A DNA stretch of 64,000 nt, taken from positions 59,964-123,963 of the forward strand of contig QAIB01000013.1 of the NCBI GenBank assembly GCA_030418545.1. Reading direction: 5' to 3'. This stretch comes from Xenophilus aerolatus. Lineage in GTDB: Bacteria; Pseudomonadota; Gammaproteobacteria; Burkholderiales; Burkholderiaceae_C. Under the pieces are notes generated by a model. It did not search any database, was not told the origin of the DNA, and was given only the letters and a program-made list of their open reading frames with translations. The position numbers and the translations under genes are program-made. Position 1 is the first letter of the stretch. Each line of letters opens with the position of its first letter. This document shows positions 55,768-64,000 of the stretch, piece by piece.

Positions 55768-56778
55768 ATGTCCGGTATTTCCCTTCGCAACGTCATCAAG
55801 CGCTACGGCAAGGGCGCCAAGGCCAACCAGGTCATCCACGGCGTGAGCGCCGACATCAAGGACGGCGAGTTCGTCGTCATCGTCGGGCCGTCGGGCTGCG
55901 GCAAGTCCACGCTGCTGCGTATGGTGGCGGGTCTGGAAGAAGTCTCGGCCGGCGAGATCGCCATCGGCAGCCGCGTGGTCAACGACATCGAGCCGGCGCA
56001 GCGCGACATCGCGATGGTGTTCCAGAACTACGCGCTGTACCCGCACATGTCGAACTTCGACAACATGGCCTACGGCCTGCGCATCCAGGGCGTGCCCAAG
56101 GACGAGATCAAGGCCCGCGTCGACAAGGCCGCGAAGATCCTCGAGCTGGGCCACCTGCTCCAGCGCAAGCCGCGCGAGCTGTCGGGCGGACAGCGCCAGC
56201 GCGTGGCCATGGGCCGCGCCATCGTGCGTCAGCCGCAGGTCTTCCTGTTCGACGAGCCGCTGTCCAACCTGGACGCCAAGCTGCGCGCGCAGACCCGGCT
56301 CGAGATCCAGAAGCTGCACCGCGAGCTGGGCATCACGTCCCTCTTCGTCACCCACGACCAGGTCGAGGCCATGACGCTGGCGCAGCGCATCATCGTGATG
56401 AACGCCGGCGTCATGGACCAGTTCGGCACGCCCGAGGAGGTCTACAACACGCCGGCCACCACCTTCGTGGCCAGCTTCATCGGCTCGCCGCCGATGAATC
56501 TGCTCAAGCAGGCACCGGGCGTGCGCACGGGCCAGATCCTGGGCATCCGTCCCGAGCACATCGTGCTGGACGACAGCGGCTGGACGGTGAACATCGAGCA
56601 GGTCGAGCTGCTGGGCGCCGAGCGCCTGATCTACGGCCGCATCGGCGATGAGCAGATCATCATGCGCGCCGACGAATCGCAGCGCGCGCCGAAGGTCGGC
56701 GAGACGGTGCGCATGGCGGCGCGGCCCGACAAGCTGCACTGGTTCGACGCCGGCTCCGGAAAAAGAGCCGCCAACTGA
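55768..56778 (+). CDS. ugpC: Glycerol-3-phosphate ABC transporter ATPase UgpC
   Basis: The 336-residue ATPase drives G3P import. It has Walker [10 protein letters not shown] near residue 40, the Q-loop [13 protein letters not shown], signature [19 protein letters not shown], Walker [13 protein letters not shown], the switch [13 protein letters not shown], and a C-terminal OB/TOBE domain ([10 protein letters not shown]). Its stop overlaps the ugpQ start by one base (TGATG). Confidence 0.96.
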   Translation: MSGISLRNVIKRYGKGAKANQVIHGVSADIKDGEFVVIVGPSGCGKSTLLRMVAGLEEVSAGEIAIGSRVVNDIEPAQRDIAMVFQNYALYPHMSNFDNMAYGLRIQGVPKDEIKARVDKAAKILELGHLLQRKPRELSGGQRQRVAMGRAIVRQPQVFLFDEPLSNLDAKLRAQTRLEIQKLHRELGITSLFVTHDQVEAMTLAQRIIVMNAGVMDQFGTPEEVYNTPATTFVASFIGSPPMNLLKQAPGVRTGQILGIRPEHIVLDDSGWTVNIEQVELLGAERLIYGRIGDEQIIMRADESQRAPKVGETVRMAARPDKLHWFDAGSGKRAAN

Positions 56779-57527
56779 TGACCGCTGGCACCCTGCCCGC
56801 CTGGCCCTACCCCCGCTGGATCGCCCACCGCGGTGCCGGCAAGCTGGCGCCCGAGAACACGCTGGCCGCCTTCCGCCTGGGCGCGGAACACGGCTATCGC
56901 ATGTTCGAGTGCGACGCCAAGCTCAGCAGCGACGGCGTGGTGTTCCTCATGCACGACGCCACGCTGGACCGCACCACCGATGGCCACGGCATCGGCGGCG
57001 AGCAGCCCTGGCACGCGCTCTCGCAGCGCGACGCGGGCGGCTGGCATTCGCGCCGCTACGCCGGCGAGCCGCTGCCCACGCTGGCGGCGCTGGCGCGCTT
57101 CTGCCTCGCCAACGGGCATTTGCTGAACATCGAGATCAAGCCGACGCCGGGCACCGACGACGCCACCGGCGCGGCCGTGGCGCGCGAGGCGGCGGCGTTG
57201 TGGTCGGGTGCGGCCGTGCCGCCGCTGCTCACCTCCTTCAAGCCGCACGCGCTGGCCGCCGCACGCGAAACCGCCCCGGCCCTGCCGCGCGGCCTGCTGC
57301 TCGACACGCTGCCGGACGGCTGGCTCGACACCGCCCGCACGCTGGGCTGCCAGGCCGTCGTCTGCAACCATGCCTTGTGGGATGCCACCACCGTGGCCGT
57401 CGCCAAGGCCGCCGGCCTGCGCACGCTGAGCTACACCGTCAACGACGAGTGGGCGGCGCAACGGCTCATCGACCTGGGCACCGACGGCATCATCACCGAC
57501 CGGGTCGACCTGTTCGCGCCGGCCTGA
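56778..57527 (+). CDS. ugpQ: Glycerophosphodiester phosphodiesterase UgpQ
   Basis: The 249-residue cytosolic enzyme hydrolyses glycerophosphodiesters to G3P plus an alcohol. It has the GDPD catalytic motif PRWIAHRGAGKLAPENTLAA (His-Arg), FECDAKLSSDGVVFLMHDAT (Glu, Asp, His), NIEIKPTPG, and C-terminal LGTDGIITDRVDLF. It is the last gene of ugpBAECQ, coupled to ugpC. Confidence 0.95.
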   Translation: MTAGTLPAWPYPRWIAHRGAGKLAPENTLAAFRLGAEHGYRMFECDAKLSSDGVVFLMHDATLDRTTDGHGIGGEQPWHALSQRDAGGWHSRRYAGEPLPTLAALARFCLANGHLLNIEIKPTPGTDDATGAAVAREAAALWSGAAVPPLLTSFKPHALAAARETAPALPRGLLLDTLPDGWLDTARTLGCQAVVCNHALWDATTVAVAKAAGLRTLSYTVNDEWAAQRLIDLGTDGIITDRVDLFAPA

Positions 57528-57548
57528 GCACCGCGGCCGCGGCACGGC

Positions 57549-58553
57549 TCAAGCGTCGAGCTTGATGCCGGCGTCGCGCGCGATGCCCTGCCACAGCCTG
57601 AGGTCCTCGCGCACGAGGCGCCCGAACTCCTCGGGCGAGCGCTGCGGCGTGTTGTCGTCGAGGTTCAGGGCCATGCGGCGGTCCTTCAGTTCGGGGGCGA
57701 GCAGTGCGGCGCGCACATGGCGGTTCACCGTCTCGACCACGGCCGCCGGTGCGCCCCTGGACGCGAAGACGCCGTACCACGCGTCGGCGTCGAAGCGGTA
57801 GCCCTGCTGCGTCAGCGTCTGCACCTCGGACATCTGCGGGCTGCGCTGCGTGCCGCTGAGCGCCAGGCAGCGCAGCTTGCCGGACTTGACGAGCGGCACC
57901 AGGCTGCTGACGTCCACCCAGGCGATCTGGATGTTGCCGCCCTGCATGTCCTGGTAGATCTGCGGCATGGTCTTGTAGGGCACGTGGCGCAGGTCGAGCC
58001 CGGCCTTGGCCTTGACCCATTCCATCACCAGGTGCCCGGTCGAGCCCACGCCCCAGCTCGCGTAGTTGAGCGCGCCGGGGGGCCGCGCCTTCACGGCGGC
58101 GATGAACTCCTGCAGGTTGCGCGCCGGGAAGTCCGGCGTCGCGACCAGGGCGATGCCGCCGACGCCGACCTGGACGATCGGCACGGTGTCGCGGACGACA
58201 TCGAAGCTCAGGTTCGGCTGCACGGCCTGGTTGATGACGGTGGAGGACGAGCTGAGCCAAGCCAGCGTGTAGCCGTCGGGAGCCGCCCGCACGAGTTGCT
58301 CGGCGGCCAGCACGCCATTGGCGCCGGGTTTGTTGTCCACCACGACGGGCTGCTTGACGGCCTGCGCCAGCGCGTCGCTGAACAGGCGGCACAGCAGGTC
58401 GGCGCCGCTGCCGGCCCCGCTGGGCACGATCATGCGAATCGGCCGCGACGGCCAGGTGTCCTCGGCGCGGACGCCGGTGGCGCCGGCGAGGCCCGCGGCG
58501 CCGAGCATGGCAAGCAGCTGGCGGCGATGAAGGGGCTGGGAGGGAAATGGCAT
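57549..58553 (-). CDS. Bug-type (tripartite tricarboxylate) substrate-binding protein
   Basis: The 334-residue periplasmic protein has a signal with paired arginines (LHRRQLLAMLGAAGLAGA), possibly Tat. Bug-family features follow: WPSRPIRMIVPSGAGSGADL, VVDNKPGANGVLAAEQLVRA, PDGYTLAW and LNYASWGVGSTGHLVMEW. ATG 58553 has AGGAG upstream. Genes for TctA/TctB membrane parts are not adjacent, as is common for Bug proteins. It lies 54 bp downstream of the CMD-SDR gene and probably shares its regulation. Confidence 0.92.
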   Translation of the reverse strand: MPFPSQPLHRRQLLAMLGAAGLAGATGVRAEDTWPSRPIRMIVPSGAGSGADLLCRLFSDALAQAVKQPVVVDNKPGANGVLAAEQLVRAAPDGYTLAWLSSSSTVINQAVQPNLSFDVVRDTVPIVQVGVGGIALVATPDFPARNLQEFIAAVKARPPGALNYASWGVGSTGHLVMEWVKAKAGLDLRHVPYKTMPQIYQDMQGGNIQIAWVDVSSLVPLVKSGKLRCLALSGTQRSPQMSEVQTLTQQGYRFDADAWYGVFASRGAPAAVVETVNRHVRAALLAPELKDRRMALNLDDNTPQRSPEEFGRLVREDLRLWQGIARDAGIKLDA

Positions 58554-58607
58554 GGGTGTCTCCTGGTGGTTGTCGTCGGGTTCCATCGCCGGGATGGCCG
58601 GCCGCGC

Positions 58608-60026
58608 TCAGGCCGCTTCGGGCTGGCGCACGGTGCTGATCGACAACCCGCCGTCGGCGATCAGCACCTGCCCGTTCACGTACGAGGACTCGGACGAGAG
58701 CAGGAACAGCGTGCCGTGCGCCACCTCCCAGCCCGTGCCCTGGCGGCCGAAAGGCAGGGGCCGCGCGGCACGGTTCGGCCGGTTGCGCGTGGCGTCGCGG
58801 CCCAGGGGCGTGTCGATCAGGCCCGGCGCGATCACGTTGGCCCGCAGCCCCTGGCCGTGGGTGGCGTAGGCCGTGGAGCGGCACAGCGCCGCCAGGGCCG
58901 CCTTGGAGCACTCGTACACCGGCAGGCCGCTGAGCGGCGAGATGGAGGCGGTGGACGAGACGAAGACCATCGAGCCACCGGGCGCCATCACCGCGGCCGC
59001 CGCCTGGGCGCACAGCATGTGGGCGCGCAGGTTCACGTCCATCACCGCGTCCCAGGCCTCGGCCGTCTCGTTGCCGAAGCGGCTGCTGTTGCCGATGCCG
59101 ACGTTGAGCACCAGCCCGTCCAGTCCGCCCATGGCTTCGGTCGCCTCGCGCACCAGGCGCGTGATCTCTTCGGGCTTCGACACGTCGGCCTGCAGCGCGT
59201 GGGCACGGCCGCCTTCGCGCCCGGCCCAATCCACGCTTTCCTGTGCGCTGGCGAGGTCCAGGTCGGCGCAGGCCACCGTGGCGCCCTCCCGGGCGAACAG
59301 CACGGTCATCGCGCGGCCGTTGCCCACCGGCGGATCGGCATCGACGGTGCGGCGCTGGCCGCCGCCGACGACGAGCACACGCCGCCCGGCCAGCCGACCC
59401 GCGGGGCGGGCACGGCCCAGCGCGGGGGCGAAGAGCTGGCGCGACGGGTCGGCTTCGGGCGCCTGCGGTGCCGGGGTTGCCGCGGCGGCCCGCTCGATGG
59501 TGAGCGGCGCGGCGTGCGCGTCCTCCACCTCCAGCTCCAGGTTCTCCAGCAGCCGGCTGACCAGCATGTAGAAGCCGATGGTGACGATCACCTCCATCTG
59601 CTCCTGCGCCGAGCAATGCGCGGCCAGGGCGCGGTAGAGCGGCTCCGGTGCCTTGACCTGGCGCACCACGGCGTCGGTGAAGGCCAGCACGGCCTTCTCG
59701 CGTTCGTCGAACAGCGGGCTCGCCGGGTCGGCAAGCGCGGCCTCGATCTTGTCTTCGGCCATGCCCAGGCCGCGCGCCACGCGGCGGTGCTGATGCACTT
59801 CGTAGTGGGCCTCGCTCAGGGCACCGACGCGCAGGATCACCAGTTCGCGCAGCTCGGGCGCGAGCGACGAACGGCGCAGGATCGCGCCGCCCAGGCCGAG
59901 GAAGCCTTCGGCCACCTCGGGCGCATGGGGCAGCACGCGGTACAGGTCGAGCGGGGGTCGCGAACGCAGCAATTCGCCCAGCGGGCCGGGGACCTGGCTC
60001 AGGTCGAACAGGGGAAGGCGGGCCAT
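58608..60026 (-). CDS. Fusion of carboxymuconolactone-decarboxylase-like and SDR domains
   Basis: The 472-residue protein has an N-terminal CMD/AhpD-like domain (about 1-175): LAPELRELVILRVGALSEAH, YEVHQHRRVARGLGMAEDKI, AVLAFTDAVVRQV. The SDR domain follows from about residue 215: VLVVGGGQRRTVDADPPVGN then GRAMTVLFAREGATVACADL, LVLNVGIGNSS, and catalytic Tyr/Lys in SGLPVYECSKAALAAL. The nucleotide loop is longer than the usual TGxxxGxG. The linker is Ala/Pro-rich. A LacI gene is divergent and a Bug protein gene follows, suggesting a catabolic operon. Confidence 0.85.
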   Translation of the reverse strand: MARLPLFDLSQVPGPLGELLRSRPPLDLYRVLPHAPEVAEGFLGLGGAILRRSSLAPELRELVILRVGALSEAHYEVHQHRRVARGLGMAEDKIEAALADPASPLFDEREKAVLAFTDAVVRQVKAPEPLYRALAAHCSAQEQMEVIVTIGFYMLVSRLLENLELEVEDAHAAPLTIERAAAATPAPQAPEADPSRQLFAPALGRARPAGRLAGRRVLVVGGGQRRTVDADPPVGNGRAMTVLFAREGATVACADLDLASAQESVDWAGREGGRAHALQADVSKPEEITRLVREATEAMGGLDGLVLNVGIGNSSRFGNETAEAWDAVMDVNLRAHMLCAQAAAAVMAPGGSMVFVSSTASISPLSGLPVYECSKAALAALCRSTAYATHGQGLRANVIAPGLIDTPLGRDATRNRPNRAARPLPFGRQGTGWEVAHGTLFLLSSESSYVNGQVLIADGGLSISTVRQPEAA

Positions 60027-60107
60027 CGAGTCTCCAATCGTTCAGAAATCGTTTGCGGAATGCTCGTGCATGCCGTCCAGGCGATAAATGGCGGCATCCC
60101 TACAATC

Positions 60108-60120
60108 GTTTTCCGAAAAC
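60108..60120. promoter_or_regulatory. Possible LacI-family operator
   Basis: A near-centre palindrome GTTTT-CCG-AAAAC lies 19 bp before the LacI-type gene start in the divergent region. Related AATCGTTT sequence appears closer to the CMD-SDR start (about 60044-60053). It may be the binding site for the LacI regulator. Confidence 0.4.
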
Positions 60121-60138
60121 CTGCAAACTTTTCAGAGC

Positions 60139-61152
60139 ATGGCCAAGAGCGTCTTGGTGCTCGACGTGGCGCGGGAGGCGGGCGTGGCCGCCGGCTCGGT
60201 GTCGCGCGCACTCAACGGCAGCAAGCACGTGAGCCCCGCGCTGCGCGCCCGCGTGGCCGAGGCGGCGCGCCGCCTGGGGTACCAGCCAAACGCGCAGGCG
60301 CCCGGCCTGCGGCTGGGGCGCAGCAACATCATCGGCATGCTGGTCAACGACATGCGCCACCCCATGTACGCCAGCATCATCGCGGGCGTGGAGCACGAGC
60401 TGTCGCTGCACGGGCGCATGCTCCTGCTGGCCGACGCGCACGGCGAGGAGGCGCGCGAGCAGGCCGTCTTCGACACCTTCCAGCGCTGTGCGCTCGACGG
60501 CGCGATCATCGGCGCCTCCTATCACCCGGACGTGATGCAGGCCGCGCACTACGCGGGCAACCGCCTGCCGCTGGTGCTGATCGATCGCGACGTCGAGGGC
60601 ATGGACCGGGTCTGCCTGGAGCGGCGCAACGCCCTGCGCGTGGCCACGCGGCACCTGTTGAACCTCGGCCACCGGCGCATCGCGCTCATCACGCCCGCGC
60701 TCGACCGCGTGCCCGGCGGCGAACGCATCGCCGGCTACGACGACGCCTACCGCCAGGCCGGCCTGCCGGCCGAGCGCCGCTACATCCCGCGCATGAACTC
60801 CCCGCTGCAGGACGGCGGCGAGGCCATGGCCGCCCTGCTCGACCTGCCCGAGCCGCCCACGGCGCTCGTGTGCCTGGCCACGCGGCTGCTGTCGGGGGCG
60901 CTGCGCACCGTGCGCAAGCGGGGCCTGCAGGTGCCGCGCGACCTGTCGGTGGTCTCCATCGGCTCGACCGAGATGATGGAGTTCGCCAACCCGCCGCTGA
61001 CCTGCCTGCGCGTGGACCTGATGAGCACCGGGCGGGCCGCCGCGCGCCTGATGCTGCGGCGCCTGGAAGATCCCCTGGGCTTCGTGCCGGAGCGCATCGA
61101 GCTGGAATCCGAACTGGTGGTGGGCGAGTCCTGCGGGCCGGTGCCCGCCTGA
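60139..61152 (+). CDS. LacI family transcriptional regulator
   Basis: The 337-residue repressor has the LacI HTH (VLDVAREAGVAAGSVSRALN, hinge GSKHVSPALRARVAEAARRL, GYQPNAQA) and a periplasmic-binding-like core (IIGMLVNDMRHPMYASIIAG, GAIIGASYHPD, LPLVLIDRDVEGMDRV). ATG 60139 places the HTH at the N-terminus. It is divergent from the CMD-SDR/Bug genes, its probable regulon. Confidence 0.93.
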   Translation: MAKSVLVLDVAREAGVAAGSVSRALNGSKHVSPALRARVAEAARRLGYQPNAQAPGLRLGRSNIIGMLVNDMRHPMYASIIAGVEHELSLHGRMLLLADAHGEEAREQAVFDTFQRCALDGAIIGASYHPDVMQAAHYAGNRLPLVLIDRDVEGMDRVCLERRNALRVATRHLLNLGHRRIALITPALDRVPGGERIAGYDDAYRQAGLPAERRYIPRMNSPLQDGGEAMAALLDLPEPPTALVCLATRLLSGALRTVRKRGLQVPRDLSVVSIGSTEMMEFANPPLTCLRVDLMSTGRAAARLMLRRLEDPLGFVPERIELESELVVGESCGPVPA

Positions 61153-61176
61153 ACCCGCGCACGCCTGGCACCTGCG

Positions 61177-61224
61177 CTGCATTTTTCATAGCTGCCCGCG
61201 CCCGTCCCACGGGCGTGGCGGGCA
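61177..61224 (+). repeat. Dispersed repeat family A, copy f
   Basis: TGCATTTTTCATAGCTGCCC then a GCGCCCGT-CCC-ACGGGCGT stem and ACTTTT. The first stem is decayed, the second intact and followed by T's. It lies 25 bp after the LacI stop and is a likely terminator. Confidence 0.7.
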
Positions 61225-61263
61225 CTTTTGGCACATGAAATGGCGCTGCCTATGATGCCGGGC

Positions 61264-63762
61264 ATGCGCGGAATGATTGCCTCCTCGATCGCCCTGCCGC
61301 TGCGGGCGCTGCTGCTGGCCTGGGTGCTCGCCACCCTGCCGGGCCTCGGCTGGGCACAGGCCCAGACGCAGTCGCAGCCGCAGGCCCAAGCCCAAGCCCC
61401 CTCGCAGGCCGCGCAGGACGCCGCCCCCCTGCCCGACATCGCCGACCTGCGCGACCAGCTGGCCAAGCTGCCCACCGCGGCCGACACCTCGGGCGACATG
61501 CGCGGGCTGATGGGCCAGATCGCCGCCATCGGTGCGCAGGCGGACAAGTTCATCGCCGCCCGCACCGGGCAGCTCAACGACCTCAACGCCCGCCTGGGCG
61601 AGCTGGGCAACCCGCCGCCGCCCGGCACCAGCGAAGACCCGGACATCACCCGCCAGCGCGCCCTGCTCACCAAGGAGCGCAACGCCGTCGATGCCGACGT
61701 GCGCCTGGCGCGGCTGGTGGTGGTCGATGCGCAGCAGCGCGGCAACGACCTGCTGAACAAGCGGCGCGAGCTGTTCGAGGCGCAGATCAGCGAACGCTCC
61801 GCCTCGCCGCTGGGCCGCACCTTCTGGCACGACCTCGCCGAGGCCTGGCCCGACGACATCGATCGCCTGCAGGTGCTGGGCGCCGGGATCGAGGCCGGCG
61901 CCGCGCGGGCCCGCCAGGAAGCGCACCGCGGCCCGGTGCTGCTGACGCTGGCGCTGGCCCTGCTGCTCATCACCGTGGGCAACCTGCTGGCCGAGCGCGG
62001 CCTGGTGCTGCTGGCGCAGCGCCTGCTGCCGGGCGGGCGGCTGCGACGTTCGCTGCTGGTGATCGCCATCGTCGGCGCCAACATGCTGATCGTGGCGCTG
62101 GCCCTGCGCACCTCGGTGTCGACCTTCGACGCGCACGGCCTGCTGGGCGCGCAGACGCGCGAGCTGGCCAAGGTGCTCAGCAGCTCGCTGCTGTTCATGA
62201 CCTTCGTCGTGAGCCTGGGCCGCGCCCTGCTGGCCAACGCCCGGCCCTCGTGGCGGCTGCCGCCCATTCCGGACCCGATGGCCAAGCGCCTGCGCGCCTT
62301 CCCCCTGCTGGCCGCGCTGACGATGGTGCTGGTGTGGGTGCCGGCGCAGATCAATGCGTTGATCGACGCCAGCCTGGCGGCGGTGGTGGCCACGCACGTG
62401 ATCACCGCGCTGGCGCTGACCGGCCTCATCGCCGCCATGCTGCTGCGCCTGCGCGGGCCCAAGCCCCAGGGTGCCGCCGATGGCAGCGACACCAGCGGAC
62501 CGGTGCCGCTGGAGGGCTCCTCCGATGCGCCGCCCGCCGCGCCCAAGCCCTACGAGCGCCCGTTGTGGGTGGCGATGCTCCTGGGCGCCATCACGCTGGT
62601 GCTGATCGCGATCTGGGTGCTGGTGGGCATGGGCTACGTGGCCCTGGCGAGCCTGCTGGCCGGCCAGCTGATGTGGACCGGCATCGTGGCCTGCGCCTTC
62701 TACGTGCTGTTCAAGTTCGCCGACGACCTGTTCATGGCCACCGTGTCGGCCAAGAGCGGCTTCGGCGGGCGGCTGCAGAAGAGCTTCGGCTTCGCGCCGG
62801 CCACGCTCGACCAGGCGGCCGTGGTGCTGTCGGCGCTCGCGCGTGTGGCGCTGTTCTTCTACATGGTGATCGCGCTGGTCGCGCCGCTGGGCACCGACCC
62901 CGGCGAGGTGTTCCAGCGCAGCGGCAAGTTCGGCGCCGGCGTGAAGATCGGCGAGTTCCAGTTGGTGCCCTCGGCCATCTTCAGCGCCATCGGCGTGCTG
63001 GTGGCCGGCTTCATCGCGCTGCGCGTGGCGCGCCACTGGCTGCAGGAGCGCTATCTGCCCACCACCACGCTGGAAGCGGGCATGCAGAGCTCGCTCACCA
63101 CGCTGCTGGGCTATGCGGGCGGCATCCTGGTGGTGGCGATCGCGCTGTCGGCGCTGGGCATCGGCATCAACCGCATCGCGTGGATCGCGAGCGCGCTGTC
63201 GGTGGGCATCGGCTTCGGCCTGCAGGCCATCGTGCAGAACTTCATCTCTGGCCTGATCCTGCTGGCCGAGCGGCCGGTGAAGGTGGGCGACTGGGTGGTG
63301 CTGGGCACGACCGAGGGCGACGTGCGGCGCATCAACGTGCGCGCGACCGAGATCGCGCTGGGCGACCGCTCCACGGTGATCGTGCCGAACTCGGAGTTCA
63401 TCACCAAGACCGTGCGCAACATGACCCTGGCCAATGCCGAGGGCCGCGTGCTGATCCGCATGCCCATGCCGCTGAACACCGATGCGAACAAGGTGCGCGA
63501 GCTGATGCTGGCGGCCTGCTCCGCGCACCCCGGCGTGCTGGCGACGCCGGCGCCGTCGCTCACGCTGGAAGGCATCGAGAACGGGCAACTGATCTTTCAG
63601 GCGATCGCGTATGTGCCGAGTCCGCGGCTGGCGGGTGGGGTGAAGAGTGATCTGCTGTTCACGATGCTGGAGGAGTTCAGGAAGGCTGGACTGGCGCTGG
63701 CGGTGCCGACGATGGTGATGGCGGCGCCTTCTTCGCCTTCTTCGCCTGCGGCGGGCGTCTGA
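61264..63762 (+). CDS. Large mechanosensitive channel, MscS superfamily with DUF3772-like N-terminus
   Basis: The protein is 832 residues from ATG 61264. It has a signal peptide (LPLRALLLAWVLATLPGLGW, AQA), a periplasmic helical domain (about 60-190) of the DUF3772 type, several transmembrane helices, and a C-terminal MscS core: ALGIGINRIAWIASALSVGI then GFGLQAIVQNFISGLILLAE, RPVKVGDWVVLG and DRSTVIVPNSEFITKTVRNM. It probably releases osmolytes under hypo-osmotic shock. The start is uncertain (ATGs at 61228, 61240, 61264, 61273). Confidence 0.88.
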   Translation: MRGMIASSIALPLRALLLAWVLATLPGLGWAQAQTQSQPQAQAQAPSQAAQDAAPLPDIADLRDQLAKLPTAADTSGDMRGLMGQIAAIGAQADKFIAARTGQLNDLNARLGELGNPPPPGTSEDPDITRQRALLTKERNAVDADVRLARLVVVDAQQRGNDLLNKRRELFEAQISERSASPLGRTFWHDLAEAWPDDIDRLQVLGAGIEAGAARARQEAHRGPVLLTLALALLLITVGNLLAERGLVLLAQRLLPGGRLRRSLLVIAIVGANMLIVALALRTSVSTFDAHGLLGAQTRELAKVLSSSLLFMTFVVSLGRALLANARPSWRLPPIPDPMAKRLRAFPLLAALTMVLVWVPAQINALIDASLAAVVATHVITALALTGLIAAMLLRLRGPKPQGAADGSDTSGPVPLEGSSDAPPAAPKPYERPLWVAMLLGAITLVLIAIWVLVGMGYVALASLLAGQLMWTGIVACAFYVLFKFADDLFMATVSAKSGFGGRLQKSFGFAPATLDQAAVVLSALARVALFFYMVIALVAPLGTDPGEVFQRSGKFGAGVKIGEFQLVPSAIFSAIGVLVAGFIALRVARHWLQERYLPTTTLEAGMQSSLTTLLGYAGGILVVAIALSALGIGINRIAWIASALSVGIGFGLQAIVQNFISGLILLAERPVKVGDWVVLGTTEGDVRRINVRATEIALGDRSTVIVPNSEFITKTVRNMTLANAEGRVLIRMPMPLNTDANKVRELMLAACSAHPGVLATPAPSLTLEGIENGQLIFQAIAYVPSPRLAGGVKSDLLFTMLEEFRKAGLALAVPTMVMAAPSSPSSPAAGV

Positions 63763-63829
63763 AGATTCGGGGCTGCTTCTGAGCTTGCTCAGGGTTTAGA
63801 TGCAGGGGCCGGGATGTGCGCCCGGCGGC

Positions 63830-64000
63830 GCAGTCACTTTCTCTTGTCTCGCCAAGAGAAAGTAACCAAAGAGAAGGCGACCCCACTGTCTGCGTCCCTC
63901 CGCTTCGCTGCGGGCAACCTGCGGTGCTCGCGGCTGGCGGGGTCTCGCTCGAACTCGCTTCGCTCAAACAATCGCGAGCCCTGATCCGCCAGCCGCTGCG
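63830..64000. repeat. Dispersed repeat at the right edge with perfect 11-bp hairpin
   Basis: ACTTTCTCTTG-TCTCGC-CAAGAGAAAGT (63836-63863) is a perfect 11-bp stem, followed by AACCAAAGAGAAGGCGACCC and a GC-rich tail with CTTCGCT motifs. The sequence resembles a dispersed hairpin repeat common in Comamonadaceae and pseudomonads. The element continues beyond the window; no gene is seen in 63763-64000. Confidence 0.7.

Noticed and set aside
57717..61238. 1173-residue open frame on the plus strand
   Set aside because: It runs antisense to the Bug protein and CMD-SDR genes and out of frame through the LacI gene; composition is that of a shadow frame.
61186..63588. 800-residue frame on the minus strand
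   Set aside because: Antisense to the mechanosensitive channel; His/Gln/Arg-rich shadow composition.

Overview
The window is GC-rich chromosomal DNA from a betaproteobacterium, most likely a member of the Comamonadaceae (Variovorax, Acidovorax or Xenophilus type). This rests on gene order (gpsA-secB-grxC-rhodanese / gpmA-ctpA-moeB; ubiE-Tim44-ubiJ-ubiB; aspS with nudB), on Burkholderiales families (DUF3460, Bug-type binding proteins, the 1289-residue DUF3683 oxidoreductase) and on intergenic repeats typical of that family. No rRNA genes, CRISPR arrays or complete insertion sequences were seen.

Left part (1-12502): a complete selenocysteine module. It holds tRNA-Sec (selC), SelB, SelA, FdhE and a membrane formate dehydrogenase (fdoG-fdoH-fdoI). 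The catalytic subunit has an in-frame TGA (Sec196) followed by a SECIS-like hairpin. An AT-richer unknown gene, cut by the window edge, lies next to the 3' end of tRNA-Sec, a classical island integration site. A toxin-antitoxin pair and a glycine-zipper gene separate selA from selB.

Middle-left (12667-23078): housekeeping genes: a BamE-like lipoprotein, DUF3460, scpA, a lectin-like lipoprotein, gpsA, secB, grxC, a rhodanese, gpmA, the protease ctpA, moeB/thiF and an AsmA-family protein.

Middle (23401-28924): a signalling and stress block. A receiver-only protein, a LuxR-type response regulator and a CHASE3 histidine kinase are followed by DUF1328, DUF883/ElaB, YqjE-like, a ferritin-like protein, a BON lipoprotein and CsbD.

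Middle-right (29053-47705): a DUF429 protein with a DMT exporter, a BLUF photoreceptor, folE, an EEP nuclease, nudB, a Phd-CcdB toxin-antitoxin pair, aspS, DUF502, FmdB, a sodium/solute symporter, the ubiquinone genes ubiB-ubiJ-Tim44-ubiE, DUF971, HIT and a giant FAD/Fe-S oxidoreductase.

Right part (47919-64000): a LysR regulator divergent from an MFS transporter, a long inverted repeat, serA, the glycerol-3-phosphate uptake operon ugpBAECQ, a Bug-type binding protein, a carboxymuconolactone-decarboxylase-like/SDR fusion divergent from a LacI regulator, and a large MscS-family channel. The window ends in a dispersed repeat.

The most unusual signals are the selC-adjacent foreign gene, SelB enlarged by palindromic repeats read in frame, a Phd/CcdA chimeric antitoxin, at least two families of dispersed intergenic repeats, and a roughly 400-bp inverted-repeat structure between the MFS gene and serA. 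All product names come from reading the translations; no database search was possible.
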